From Caldifarciminota bacterium (GTDB lineage: Bacteria; Hydrothermota; 32-111; QNBC01), in contig JAGLYS010000024.1 of assembly GCA_023132105.1 (NCBI GenBank), positions 1 to 6,863 of the forward strand: a stretch of DNA of 6,863 nt. The letters are read 5' to 3'. This document shows, piece after piece, positions 1-6,863 of the stretch. Both the position numbers and the translations under genes were made by a program. The first letter of the stretch is position 1; every line of letters starts with the position of its first letter. The notes below the pieces were generated by a model that saw only the letters and a program-made list of their open reading frames with translations, did not search any database and had not been told where the DNA came from.

Positions 1-770
1 TAATAATTGTAATTCTTACAATAGTACTTAAAGAACTTATGGCTCGATTATCATTTTATATAGGGAAAATAATCAAATCCGAAACATTAATGGCAGATGC
101 ATGGCATCATAGAAGCGATGCTATTTCATCAGTTCTTGTAGTAATTTCATTTATTTCCGTATATTTCGGATTATTTGCAATTGATGGAATTGCCAGTTTT
201 ATAATTGCATTGTTCATTACATATATTGGCATCAATATTCTAAAAAAATCAGTAAATATTTTAATCGGAACAGCTCCTTCTGCAAATGTAATTAAAAATA
301 TCAAAGATATAGCTTTACATAATAATGATAATGTAATCTCCGTTCATGATGTTATTATAAACACATATGGTAAATTATCGATTGGCAGTTTACATATTGT
401 AATTCCGGATACATTAAATCTTGTAACCGCTCATGCTATTAGCGATTCAATAGAAAAAATGATAAAGAGTGAAATGAATATGGATATTACTGTTCATATT
501 GACCCTATTGATAATAAAGACAATCTACTCAGGAATTTACACACATATTTGAACAGCATCATATCCGGAGATAAAAATTATATTGAATTTCACGACCTGC
601 ATATTTTAAGAAAAGATCAAAAAAATTCCATATATTTTGAATTGGTTTTCAGAAGAAGCGATATGAACAATAAGGAGTATTTAATCGGTTTGTTAGAAGA
701 GAAGATTAAACATACATTTAATGAAATAGACGAAATTTATATTGAGGTTGATCCTGAATATACATATTGA
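1..770 (+). CDS. Cation diffusion facilitator (CDF) family metal transporter, 3' part
   Basis: Exports divalent metal (probably Zn2+, possibly Fe2+, Mn2+ or Cd2+) across the inner membrane, by family knowledge as a dimeric proton antiporter. The frame is open to the left edge, so the Met at base 39 is internal and the first three to four membrane helices are missing. Numbering from that Met: the hallmark TM5 motif AWHHRSDA is at 21-28, with metal-site H23 and D27 (HxxxD, the zinc-type arrangement). TM5 is about 19-44 and TM6 about 47-71. The cytoplasmic dimerisation domain (about 74-156) keeps H119, H132, H153 and D155, which match in order the metal ligands of the YiiP C-terminal domain. A further 60 or so residues (about 182-243) look like a degenerate second copy of that domain. 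The gene ends 2 bases before the ATG of the tRNA nucleotidyltransferase. Family is confident; metal specificity is not. Confidence 0.93.
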   Translation, partial: IIVILTIVLKELMARLSFYIGKIIKSETLMADAWHHRSDAISSVLVVISFISVYFGLFAIDGIASFIIALFITYIGINILKKSVNILIGTAPSANVIKNIKDIALHNNDNVISVHDVIINTYGKLSIGSLHIVIPDTLNLVTAHAISDSIEKMIKSEMNMDITVHIDPIDNKDNLLRNLHTYLNSIISGDKNYIEFHDLHILRKDQKNSIYFELVFRRSDMNNKEYLIGLLEEKIKHTFNEIDEIYIEVDPEYTY

Positions 771-772
771 TT

Positions 773-1960
773 ATGAATAAAATTAGAAATAAAATCAAGA
801 TTTATTCAGATAGACATAAGGATTTTAAAAAGCTATACAATTATTTAAAATCCGTTGATAACATATATATTGTAGGTGGATTCATTAGAGATACTTTAAT
901 TGGTATCGATACAGATGATATAGATTTCCTATACGATGGAAATTTGAAAATGTTGTTTACAATATTAAGCAAGCAATTCAAATGCAATTACACATTTAAT
1001 GACAGATTCTTAACCGGGGTTCTAACATTGGGAAAAACCAAATTCGACTTTGCAACGACAAGAGAGGAGAAATACCTTGATTCCGGCAAATTGCCAATTG
1101 TTAAACATTGCCCCCTTACAGAGGATTTTAAAAGAAGAGATTTTACAATAAATGCCATTGTCTGGGACATAAAACATAAAAAGATGATTGATCCTCTAAA
1201 TGGTTTCGAAGACATTAAAAGCAGATTATTAAGAGTAATATACAAAACCAGCTTCAGGGATGATCCTACACGGATTATTCGTGGTTTAAGGTTCTCAGGT
1301 AAATTTGGTCTTAATATGGACAATGAAACTATAAAATGTTATAATGAATCGACTGATAATAACTATCTATCTCGAATTAGTAATCGCAGGATTACGAGAG
1401 AATTGGACTATATTTATCATGAGAATAGTTTTTTTAACATTTTACATATAATAAGCAATTTAGGAGTTTTTTATCAAAATGGACATATTAACGGTAAGAA
1501 TTTTAAGGAATTGGAAAAGCATATACATGCCAATAATTTAACAGCGTTCAGGAAAGATATTATGCAGATATACCATATTAATGATCAAAATATTCGGAGA
1601 ATCTATTCTGACAATATTGAATATATTGAACTTATTCTTTCTTCGAATACCGGAAATATATTTGATAATATCTACTTCATATATAGAAAGTATGGAATAG
1701 ATAGGGCTTTGAGAGCTTTTATATACTATAAATGTGATAAAAAATCTATCGATGAAATTGGTGAAAAATTAAAGGTTCTTAATAAACTTATTAACGGACA
1801 CACAATTAAGGCAGCTAATTCGAAAATAGACAATGAGTATTACTCATCGATTATTAGAATTACTGCAATTGAATATCTAAAAGGTGAATTAAAGAATAAA
1901 GAGGAAATTACAAATTTTATTAATAATATGGAGGTAATTGATGGAAAACCCCATACTTGA
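773..1960 (+). CDS. cca: CCA tRNA nucleotidyltransferase (class II, poly(A) polymerase-like)
   Basis: Adds or repairs the 3'-terminal CCA (or part of it) of tRNAs from CTP and ATP in the cytoplasm. All N-terminal class II motifs are visible in the 395-residue product: GGFIRD at 35-40, the metal-binding carboxylates D49 and D51 in DDIDF, RRDFTINAI at 121-129, DPLNGFEDIKSRLLR just before the neck, and DDPTRIIRGLRF at 163-174, which corresponds to the base-selecting (E)DxxR motif. No HD phosphohydrolase domain is seen. The C-terminal half (about 180-395) is Lys/Ile/Asn-rich and has no motif I recognise, as is usual for the variable body and tail. Start: ATG 773 is chosen; a TTG at 767 in the same frame is possible but overlaps the upstream stop. 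Neither has a good ribosome binding site (a GAGG at 744 is too far), so translation is probably coupled to the transporter. The 3' end overlaps the next gene by 20 bases. A-adding or C-adding enzymes and poly(A) polymerase share these motifs and cannot be excluded. Confidence 0.88.
   Translation: MNKIRNKIKIYSDRHKDFKKLYNYLKSVDNIYIVGGFIRDTLIGIDTDDIDFLYDGNLKMLFTILSKQFKCNYTFNDRFLTGVLTLGKTKFDFATTREEKYLDSGKLPIVKHCPLTEDFKRRDFTINAIVWDIKHKKMIDPLNGFEDIKSRLLRVIYKTSFRDDPTRIIRGLRFSGKFGLNMDNETIKCYNESTDNNYLSRISNRRITRELDYIYHENSFFNILHIISNLGVFYQNGHINGKNFKELEKHIHANNLTAFRKDIMQIYHINDQNIRRIYSDNIEYIELILSSNTGNIFDNIYFIYRKYGIDRALRAFIYYKCDKKSIDEIGEKLKVLNKLINGHTIKAANSKIDNEYYSSIIRITAIEYLKGELKNKEEITNFINNMEVIDGKPHT
1930..1935 (+). 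promoter_or_regulatory. Shine-Dalgarno site of the first acyl-CoA synthetase
   Basis: GGAGGT lies inside the end of the cca reading frame, 5 bases before ATG 1941. It decides between two in-frame starts: ATG 1941 has normal spacing, while the TTG at 1938 would have only 2 bases. This is the strongest ribosome binding site in the window. Confidence 0.8.
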
Positions 1961-3662
1961 AAGAGAAATATTATCACTTAGAGAGGTAATATATAATTCA
2001 TCCGAAGCATATAGAGACAATATTGCTCTTCAAATAAGAGTAGGAAATGCTTTTTCTAATATTACTTATGGAGAGATGTGGAAAAAGATTAATGCAATTG
2101 CCAAGTCATTGATTAAAAATGGTGTAAAAAAGGGTGATAATATAGGTGTAATCGGTCCGAATAGACCCGAATGGGCACTTAGTTATTTAGCAATTCATGC
2201 ATCAGGTGGTACTATAATTCCAATCGATACAAAGCTGAAAGAAAAGGAAATTCTTAATATCATTCAGATATCAAAAATCACTAAAATTATTACTGCAACA
2301 GATCATTTTTATATGCTGAAGGGGCTGAAATCGAGCCAGAATCTAAATTTTGAAATCATATCGATGGATGAAGATGAAGGTGTTCAAAACTTGGATGAAT
2401 TAATAGGTGCGGGAAAACGATCCCGAATAGACATATGGAAAGTTCCGGTAAGAAAAGATGATATTCTTGCTATTCTCTTTACATCAGGAACGACAGGAAA
2501 ACCAAAAGGTGTAGTACTTACAAGTAGAAATATTGTTTATGATACATTTGCTTCATTGCAGAGATTATCTATTCATTCTACAGATGCATTTATATCAATA
2601 TTACCTTTACATCATACTTTCGAAGCTACTGCTGGTTTTATAATACCACTGGTTTGCGGTTCTAAGATAACTTATGCAAGAAGCCTGAGACCAAATGAGA
2701 TAATCGAGGATATAAGAGACGCTGGTGTCACAATTATGCTTGGAGTCCCCTTGCTGTTTGAAAAGATATACAATGGGATTATGGAAGGAATCAAAAAGCA
2801 ACCGATCGGTGTAAAAGCTTTCTTACATTCCGCTCTCGGAGTAGCAGGAACAATTGAAAAAATTACAAAAAGGAATCCGGGCAAAGGTATGTTCAAAAGC
2901 TTGAGAGATAAGGCAGGTTTAGGATCATTAAAAATAATGATTTCCGGGGGAGCTGCTTTAAAACCGGAAATAGCTGCGGGATTTACGAAATTAGGATTCA
3001 AGATAATGCAGGGCTACGGACTTACCGAAACATCCCCTATAGCAAATCTTAACTTGATGAATGAATGTAAATTTGATTCCATTGGAACGCCTATTGTAGG
3101 TGTTATGGAAAAAATAGTAAATCCTAATGAGTTGGGAATTGGAGAAATATGTATAAAAGGTCCTATAGTTATGCAGGGTTATTATCAAGATAAGGAGTTA
3201 ACCGATCAGGTAATAAAGGATGGTTGGTTTTATTCGGGTGATATGGGATATATCGATAAAGATGGGTTTGTGTACATAATAGGAAGGCAGAAAAATATTA
3301 TTGTTACCGAAGCAGGAAAAAATATATATCCTGAAGAGATAGAATATGAACTCTTAAAAAGTCCTTATATCAAAGAAGTTGTTATTAAAGGTAATAAAAA
3401 TATTAAAACAGGAAGAGAAGAGGTTCATGCCATCATATATCCGGACATTGACAGGATTTTATTTTATGAAGGGAAAAAGGGAGAAGAGATAACGCAGGAT
3501 ACTTTAAATGCAATCCAAAAAACTGTCCGATATGAGGTTACGAATTTAACAAATAATCTTGCTTCATATAAAAGGGTTAAGACAATTTCACTAAGATTAG
3601 AAGAATTTGAAAAGACAACATCAAGAAAGATAAAAAGACACATTTTAAAAGATAAGGATTAA
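1941..3662 (+). CDS. Long-chain acyl-CoA synthetase-type AMP-forming ligase, copy 1
   Basis: Member of the ANL adenylate-forming superfamily: activates a carboxylic acid, most likely a fatty acid, with ATP to acyl-AMP and then transfers it to CoA (or possibly to acyl carrier protein). The 573-residue product shows the whole motif series: P-loop TSGTTGKPKG at 181-190; LPLHHTFE at 221-228; SGGAAL before the A5 motif YGLTE at 359-363; the ribose-binding Asp D434 in YSGD; hinge motif GRQKN with R449; and the C-terminal KIKR motif whose K563 aligns with the catalytic lysine for adenylation. No residue that I can check is missing, so it should be active. Length fits bacterial long-chain enzymes. 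The LPLHH form, instead of LPLAH...ER of classical FadD-type enzymes, places it in a less characterised subgroup, so chain length and acceptor are open. Start ATG 1941 follows a GGAGGT. It overlaps cca by 20 bases and is followed after 11 bases by a close paralogue. Confidence 0.9.
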   Translation: MENPILEREILSLREVIYNSSEAYRDNIALQIRVGNAFSNITYGEMWKKINAIAKSLIKNGVKKGDNIGVIGPNRPEWALSYLAIHASGGTIIPIDTKLKEKEILNIIQISKITKIITATDHFYMLKGLKSSQNLNFEIISMDEDEGVQNLDELIGAGKRSRIDIWKVPVRKDDILAILFTSGTTGKPKGVVLTSRNIVYDTFASLQRLSIHSTDAFISILPLHHTFEATAGFIIPLVCGSKITYARSLRPNEIIEDIRDAGVTIMLGVPLLFEKIYNGIMEGIKKQPIGVKAFLHSALGVAGTIEKITKRNPGKGMFKSLRDKAGLGSLKIMISGGAALKPEIAAGFTKLGFKIMQGYGLTETSPIANLNLMNECKFDSIGTPIVGVMEKIVNPNELGIGEICIKGPIVMQGYYQDKELTDQVIKDGWFYSGDMGYIDKDGFVYIIGRQKNIIVTEAGKNIYPEEIEYELLKSPYIKEVVIKGNKNIKTGREEVHAIIYPDIDRILFYEGKKGEEITQDTLNAIQKTVRYEVTNLTNNLASYKRVKTISLRLEEFEKTTSRKIKRHILKDKD

Positions 3663-3663
3663 A

Positions 3664-3669
3664 AGAGGT
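3664..3669 (+). promoter_or_regulatory. Shine-Dalgarno site of the second acyl-CoA synthetase
   Basis: AGAGGT sits in the 11-base gap between the two synthetase genes, 4 bases before ATG 3674. It supports that start and suggests copy 2 is initiated independently rather than only by coupling. Confidence 0.7.
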
Positions 3670-3673
3670 AGAT

Positions 3674-5410
3674 ATGGAAAATGTTTCAAAAGAATCTATT
3701 CTAAAAGCAGTTAAACCATTAAGGGAGATGTTAAAGGATACAACTAATAAATTTGGCACAAAAACTGCCTTGCAAGAAAGATCAGGAGACAACTTTGTTA
3801 AATATTCATATAACAAATTAGATAAATATGTTACAAATCTTGCAAAAATGCTTATCAAATTGGGGGTAAAAAAAGGTGATAAGATTAGTGTCATATCTAA
3901 AAACAGACCTGAGTGGACGATTAGTTATCTTGCAATCCATATGTCAGGAGCTATTGTTGTGCCTCTTGATCCGCTATTAAAAGAGGGAGAATTGTTTAAT
4001 ATAATTAAAAAAGCAAATGTTAAAATAGTATTTTGTTCTGGTGATTATATGTTCTTGATGAATGGCATTAAAGGTAAACTGGATACACTTGAACGAATAA
4101 TATCAATGGATGAGGATCATGACGAAGTTGATATACATACAATGATCAGCGAAGGAAAAAAGTTGGATATCAATCCTTTCGATGTTCCTGTTACCAATAA
4201 TGATTTAATGGTCCTGTTATTCACTTCGGGAACCACAGGGAAATCCAAGGGCGTTATGCTTACAAATGAAAATGTAATCTATGATGTTTTAGCTACGGTT
4301 GATAGAGTTGTATTCGATGAAAACGATACATTCATTTCAATTCTACCTTTACATCATGTTTTTGAAGCTACTGTAGGTTTTGTCGGGGCTTTGGTACAGG
4401 GTTCAACGATTATGTATGCCAGAGGTTACAGACCCAGTGAGATAATCGAGGATATACAGGATTCCAAAGCAACTATAATGCTTGGGGTTCCCCTACTGTT
4501 CGAAAAAATAGCACTTGGTATACTTAAAGCAATCGATAAACAACCCTTTGGTGTAAAAGCAATACTTAAATCAGCTTATGGTTTTGTTGGAGTAATGAGA
4601 AGCTTCTCTAATGCGAACCTTGGTAAACCTATTTTCAAAGGACTACGAGAAAAATCGGGATTATCATCGATCCGCTTAATGGTATCGGGTGGTGCTGCCC
4701 TAAAGGATTGGGTTTCACATACATTCGAACGATTAGGATTTCCGATTATCCAGGGCTATGGTCTTTCCGAAGCTTCTCCCGTGACTAATGTTAATCCGCT
4801 AAATGCTGCCAATAATTGTTCCATAGGACCACCACTTGTTGGGATGGAAATGAAAATCGTGAATCCCAATAGTGAAGGCGTTGGTGAAATTGCTATTAAA
4901 GGTCCGAATGTAATGCTTGGTTATTATGAAGATAAAGAGGAGACAATCAAGGTTTTAAGAGACGGATGGTTATATACCGGTGATATCGGTTATATCGATA
5001 ATAAAGGATATTTTTATATCAAAGGCAGACAAAAGAATGTAATTGTTACGGAAGCCGGTAAAAATATATATCCTGAAGAGATAGAAGAGGAACTAATGAA
5101 AAGCCCTATGATACAAGAAGTTGTTGTTATGTCAAAGAGAAATGAAAGAACCGGTAGAGAAGAGGTTCATGCTGTTATATACCCCAATCTTGAGTATAAT
5201 TCATTCTATGAAGGTAAGGATGGGCAAATTGCTGCTAATATTGCATTGGAAGAAGTCGGAAAAATCATCAAAGATGAGGTTAAATCCCTGACAAATAATC
5301 TGGCAACATATAAAAGAGTTAGGTCCATTTCACTACAATTAAAGGAATTTGAGAAGACAACAACAAAGAAAATAAAAAGACATATAACTAATGAAAAGAA
5401 AAAGAATTGA
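3674..5410 (+). CDS. Long-chain acyl-CoA synthetase-type AMP-forming ligase, copy 2
   Basis: Tandem paralogue of the preceding gene, 578 residues, collinear over its whole length and roughly half identical by eye. All ANL motifs are present: P-loop TSGTTGKSKG at 184-193 (Ser where copy 1 has Pro), an LPLHHVFE segment, A5 motif YGLSE at 362-366, ribose Asp D437 in YTGD, hinge motif GRQKN with R452, and K566 in the KIKR motif as the adenylation lysine. The expected reaction is ATP-dependent acyl-AMP formation followed by transfer to CoA or another thiol. The copies differ most in the N-terminal 30 residues, in the segment before the P-loop (about 105-165) and in the region after SGGAAL, consistent with a different acyl chain or partner. 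Two intact copies argue for subfunctionalisation rather than decay. The end overlaps the lipoprotein gene by 20 bases. Substrate is unknown; an acyl-ACP synthetase role is a real alternative. Confidence 0.9.
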   Translation: MENVSKESILKAVKPLREMLKDTTNKFGTKTALQERSGDNFVKYSYNKLDKYVTNLAKMLIKLGVKKGDKISVISKNRPEWTISYLAIHMSGAIVVPLDPLLKEGELFNIIKKANVKIVFCSGDYMFLMNGIKGKLDTLERIISMDEDHDEVDIHTMISEGKKLDINPFDVPVTNNDLMVLLFTSGTTGKSKGVMLTNENVIYDVLATVDRVVFDENDTFISILPLHHVFEATVGFVGALVQGSTIMYARGYRPSEIIEDIQDSKATIMLGVPLLFEKIALGILKAIDKQPFGVKAILKSAYGFVGVMRSFSNANLGKPIFKGLREKSGLSSIRLMVSGGAALKDWVSHTFERLGFPIIQGYGLSEASPVTNVNPLNAANNCSIGPPLVGMEMKIVNPNSEGVGEIAIKGPNVMLGYYEDKEETIKVLRDGWLYTGDIGYIDNKGYFYIKGRQKNVIVTEAGKNIYPEEIEEELMKSPMIQEVVVMSKRNERTGREEVHAVIYPNLEYNSFYEGKDGQIAANIALEEVGKIIKDEVKSLTNNLATYKRVRSISLQLKEFEKTTTKKIKRHITNEKKKN

Positions 5411-5885
5411 ATTTTTATTTATAATATTAATCCTATTTATGCTTTCAACCGGATGCATACATTATACATTTAGTAGTGGTTCTATCGATAATGTTTCAAC
5501 CGTGTTTATTGAACCCGTAAAAAATAGCACACTCCAATACGGATTAGAAAATTCTTTGGAATCCGACACTAAAACAGCATTTATACAGGATGGTCGCTTA
5601 AACCTAGTTAACAGTGACGGAGATATCTTGATAAAAATTACTGTTAAAAACTTTAAAAAGGAACCTTTTGATTATGATGCTTCAGGTACTGTTAAAAGTT
5701 ATAAGGTATCTATTACCGTAAAAACGGAAATAAATAAAAAAGGGATAGAGAAATCGATATACAACGGGAATATAAGCGAATGGGAAACAGATGATATTAG
5801 TACATTTGATTTACAAAACCTGATTGATAAAGTTTCGAAAGAAATTGCATCCGATATTGTTGATAAAGTATTTAGCCATTGGTAA
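5391..5885 (+). CDS. lptE: LptE-family LPS-assembly lipoprotein
   Basis: Probable outer-membrane lipoprotein that plugs and supports LptD during lipopolysaccharide insertion. The 164-residue product starts with a lipoprotein signal peptide: basic MKRKR, a hydrophobic stretch at 8-18, and the lipobox STGC with C22 as the lipidated residue (Ser at -3 is less usual than Leu). The mature part follows the LptE pattern: a strand VSTVFIEPVKN (35-45), a helix with GLE at 51-53, the DGRLNLV segment at 67-73, a strand ILIKITVKNFKKEPFDYD (79-96), then a long strand SYKVSITVKTEI (103-114) and an amphipathic C-terminal helix (about 140-163). It is slightly shorter than E. coli LptE (193 residues). The call rests on this pattern, since the family has low sequence identity; a different small outer-membrane lipoprotein is possible. 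No Shine-Dalgarno is visible, and the start lies 20 bases inside the preceding gene, so translation is probably coupled to it. Confidence 0.75.
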   Translation: MKRKRIEFLFIILILFMLSTGCIHYTFSSGSIDNVSTVFIEPVKNSTLQYGLENSLESDTKTAFIQDGRLNLVNSDGDILIKITVKNFKKEPFDYDASGTVKSYKVSITVKTEINKKGIEKSIYNGNISEWETDDISTFDLQNLIDKVSKEIASDIVDKVFSHW

Positions 5886-5886
5886 A

Positions 5887-6863
5887 ATGACCGATTTGCT
5901 TGAACTTGTAATTGAAAAGACCGTTTATAACGGCTATTCCTTATGCAGACATAACGGTATAGTTATATTTACAAGGTGGGGTGTCCCGGGTGATAAGGTA
6001 AATGTTAAAATTTTAGAGAAAAAAAGAAATTATTATCTCGGAGAGATAATTTCTACATTAGAGAAATCTTCTAATCATACTGCTCCCCTTTGCCCCCATT
6101 TTTTTATATGCGGAGGTTGCCATATGCAGAATATGACATATGAAACCCAGCTAAGAGAAAAGCAGAATATTGTAAAAGAATCCGCAGCAAGATTTAGATC
6201 AACTCGGAGTATAGATATAAGAGCAATTATCCCTTCGATCAAACAAATAAACTACAGGAATAAAGCTCAATTACCTTATGATAAAAAAAAGAAAATATTC
6301 GGATTCTACAAATTGAATACACATGAAATTGTTCACATTAAAAATGGCTGCAAAATACAGGATGAGATGATTGATGAAAATATTAAAATATTAAACAATA
6401 TCGATAAAAATGAAGAGTATTGGGATCATATTTCACATATTGTTTTTAGAAAAGAAAACGATGGGATATTTTTAATAATTATAATGGACAGAAAATATGA
6501 TAACCTGAACTTTATAAAATATATCAAAAACCTTAAAGGTGTTTATTTGAATATAAATACTTTGGATGGTAATAAGATATTCGGGGATGAGTATATTCAT
6601 ATTAGCGGGGAACGGTTTATGACCTTAAGTTATTTTAACGAATCATTTAAACTCTACCCCTGGCTTTTTCTTCAGGTAAATTCATCAATGACCGAGAAAC
6701 TATATACCGATGCAATTCAAGCTCTTGATATCGATGAAGATTCCAAAGTGATTGATGGCTATTGCGGTATTGGTATTACTTCCATATTAATGGCTCGTAA
6801 AGCAAAAAAAGTAATAAGTATCGAATATGATCCAATGTCTATTGTTTCTCTTGGAATGAATGC
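5887..6863 (+). CDS. 23S rRNA (uracil-C5)-methyltransferase, RlmD/RumA family, 5' part
   Basis: SAM-dependent enzyme making 5-methyluridine in 23S rRNA (RlmD/RlmC/RlmCD type) or, less likely, in tRNA. The gene begins at ATG 5887, one base after the lptE stop, and runs off the right edge after 325 codons. Domains in order: an N-terminal TRAM RNA-binding domain (about 1-60, with the VPGDKV signature at 33-38); a 4Fe-4S cysteine set C69-x5-C75-x2-C78 with the fourth at C155; a central RNA-binding domain; FLQVN at 261-265, typical before the methyltransferase fold; the SAM-binding loop DGYCGIGITS from D290; and E313 at the end of the next strand, which should bind the SAM ribose. The catalytic cysteine and general base near the C terminus lie beyond the window, so activity and the target base cannot be judged. 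No Shine-Dalgarno is seen; the start fits the usual N-terminal length of the TRAM domain. Confidence 0.9.
   Translation, partial: MTDLLELVIEKTVYNGYSLCRHNGIVIFTRWGVPGDKVNVKILEKKRNYYLGEIISTLEKSSNHTAPLCPHFFICGGCHMQNMTYETQLREKQNIVKESAARFRSTRSIDIRAIIPSIKQINYRNKAQLPYDKKKKIFGFYKLNTHEIVHIKNGCKIQDEMIDENIKILNNIDKNEEYWDHISHIVFRKENDGIFLIIIMDRKYDNLNFIKYIKNLKGVYLNINTLDGNKIFGDEYIHISGERFMTLSYFNESFKLYPWLFLQVNSSMTEKLYTDAIQALDIDEDSKVIDGYCGIGITSILMARKAKKVISIEYDPMSIVSLGMN

Larger units (their letters stand above)
1941..5410 (+). repeat. Tandem gene duplication (two acyl-CoA synthetase paralogues)
   Basis: The two ligase genes are direct, full-length, head-to-tail paralogues. DNA identity is patchy. Among the longest shared runs I can find are 27 bases at 3318-3344 and 5060-5086 (encoding KNIYPEEIE) and 19 bases at 2696-2714 and 4438-4456 (encoding EIIEDI). 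Elsewhere synonymous positions have diverged, so this is an old duplication and not a recent one or an assembly artefact. Confidence 0.85.

Noticed and set aside
39..41. ATG at 39 as the start of the CDF gene
   Set aside because: The frame is open to base 3 and encodes a hydrophobic stretch followed by Lys-Glu-Leu that fits the end of TM4. The family needs four helices before the HHRSD motif, so the gene starts outside the window.
107..304. Minus-strand open frame of 65 codons inside the CDF gene
   Set aside because: It is antisense to TM5-TM6 of the transporter, and the complement of a hydrophobic coding stretch is often open.
767..772. TTG at 767 as the start of cca
   Set aside because: It would add only two residues, overlaps the upstream TGA and has no ribosome binding site. 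ATG 773 is simpler, though not proven.
988..1323. Minus-strand open frame of 111 codons inside cca
   Set aside because: It lies antisense to the conserved catalytic motifs of cca, has no ribosome binding site that I can see, and its product resembles no family I know.
2672..3001. Minus-strand open frame of 109 codons inside the first synthetase (with smaller ones at 2607-2801 and 2991-3188)
   Set aside because: All are antisense to well-conserved ANL coding sequence. Their Pro/Ile/Ser-rich products are typical of reversed coding DNA.
3663..3673. Promoter or terminator between the two synthetases
   Set aside because: The gap is 11 bases and holds only the Shine-Dalgarno site. No hairpin or T-run is present.
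3577..3894. Minus-strand open frame of 105 codons across the synthetase junction
   Set aside because: It spans the end of one real gene and the start of the next. Its hydrophobic product is explained as the reverse complement of Lys/Glu-rich codons.
1..6863. tRNA, rRNA, riboswitch, CRISPR array, insertion sequence or phage element
   Set aside because: The whole window is covered by recognisable protein genes with at most 11 bases between them. No spaced repeats, terminal inverted repeats or transposase motifs were seen.

Overview
The window is one uninterrupted block of plus-strand genes from a low-GC bacterium. GC is about one third by eye, with heavy use of ATA for Ile, AGA for Arg and AAA for Lys. 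TGA and TAA both serve as stops, so the standard code applies. An LptE-like lipoprotein with a lipobox points to a diderm (Gram-negative-type) organism with a lipopolysaccharide-like outer membrane. Candidate low-GC diderm lineages include WOR-3, Cloacimonadota, Elusimicrobiota and Spirochaetota, but I cannot assign one from sequence alone.

Layout: (1) the 3' part of a cation diffusion facilitator transporter, cut by the left edge (1-770); (2) a class II CCA-adding enzyme or related tRNA nucleotidyltransferase (773-1960); (3) and (4) two tandem, clearly paralogous long-chain acyl-CoA synthetase-type adenylate-forming enzymes (1941-3662 and 3674-5410); (5) an LptE-family outer-membrane lipoprotein (5391-5885); (6) the 5' part of an RlmD/RumA-type RNA uracil-C5 methyltransferase with a 4Fe-4S cysteine set, cut by the right edge (5887-6863).

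Neighbouring genes are separated by at most 11 bases or overlap by 20 bases. No stretch over 12 bases lies outside a gene, and I see no internal terminator or promoter. The six genes are therefore most simply read as part of one polycistronic unit whose promoter and terminator lie outside the window. Only two starts (1941 and 3674) have clear Shine-Dalgarno sequences; the others probably rely on translational coupling.

Functionally the unit mixes housekeeping RNA maturation (tRNA 3' end, rRNA/tRNA methylation), metal export, fatty-acid activation and outer-membrane assembly. The acyl-CoA synthetase pair next to lptE is the part most likely to be functionally coupled (acyl chains and envelope biogenesis), but that link is inference. 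I found no mobile element, CRISPR array, RNA gene or defence system, and nothing that looks like a new biological system. The points most worth follow-up are the divergent acyl-CoA synthetase pair and the degenerate second copy of the transporter's cytoplasmic domain.
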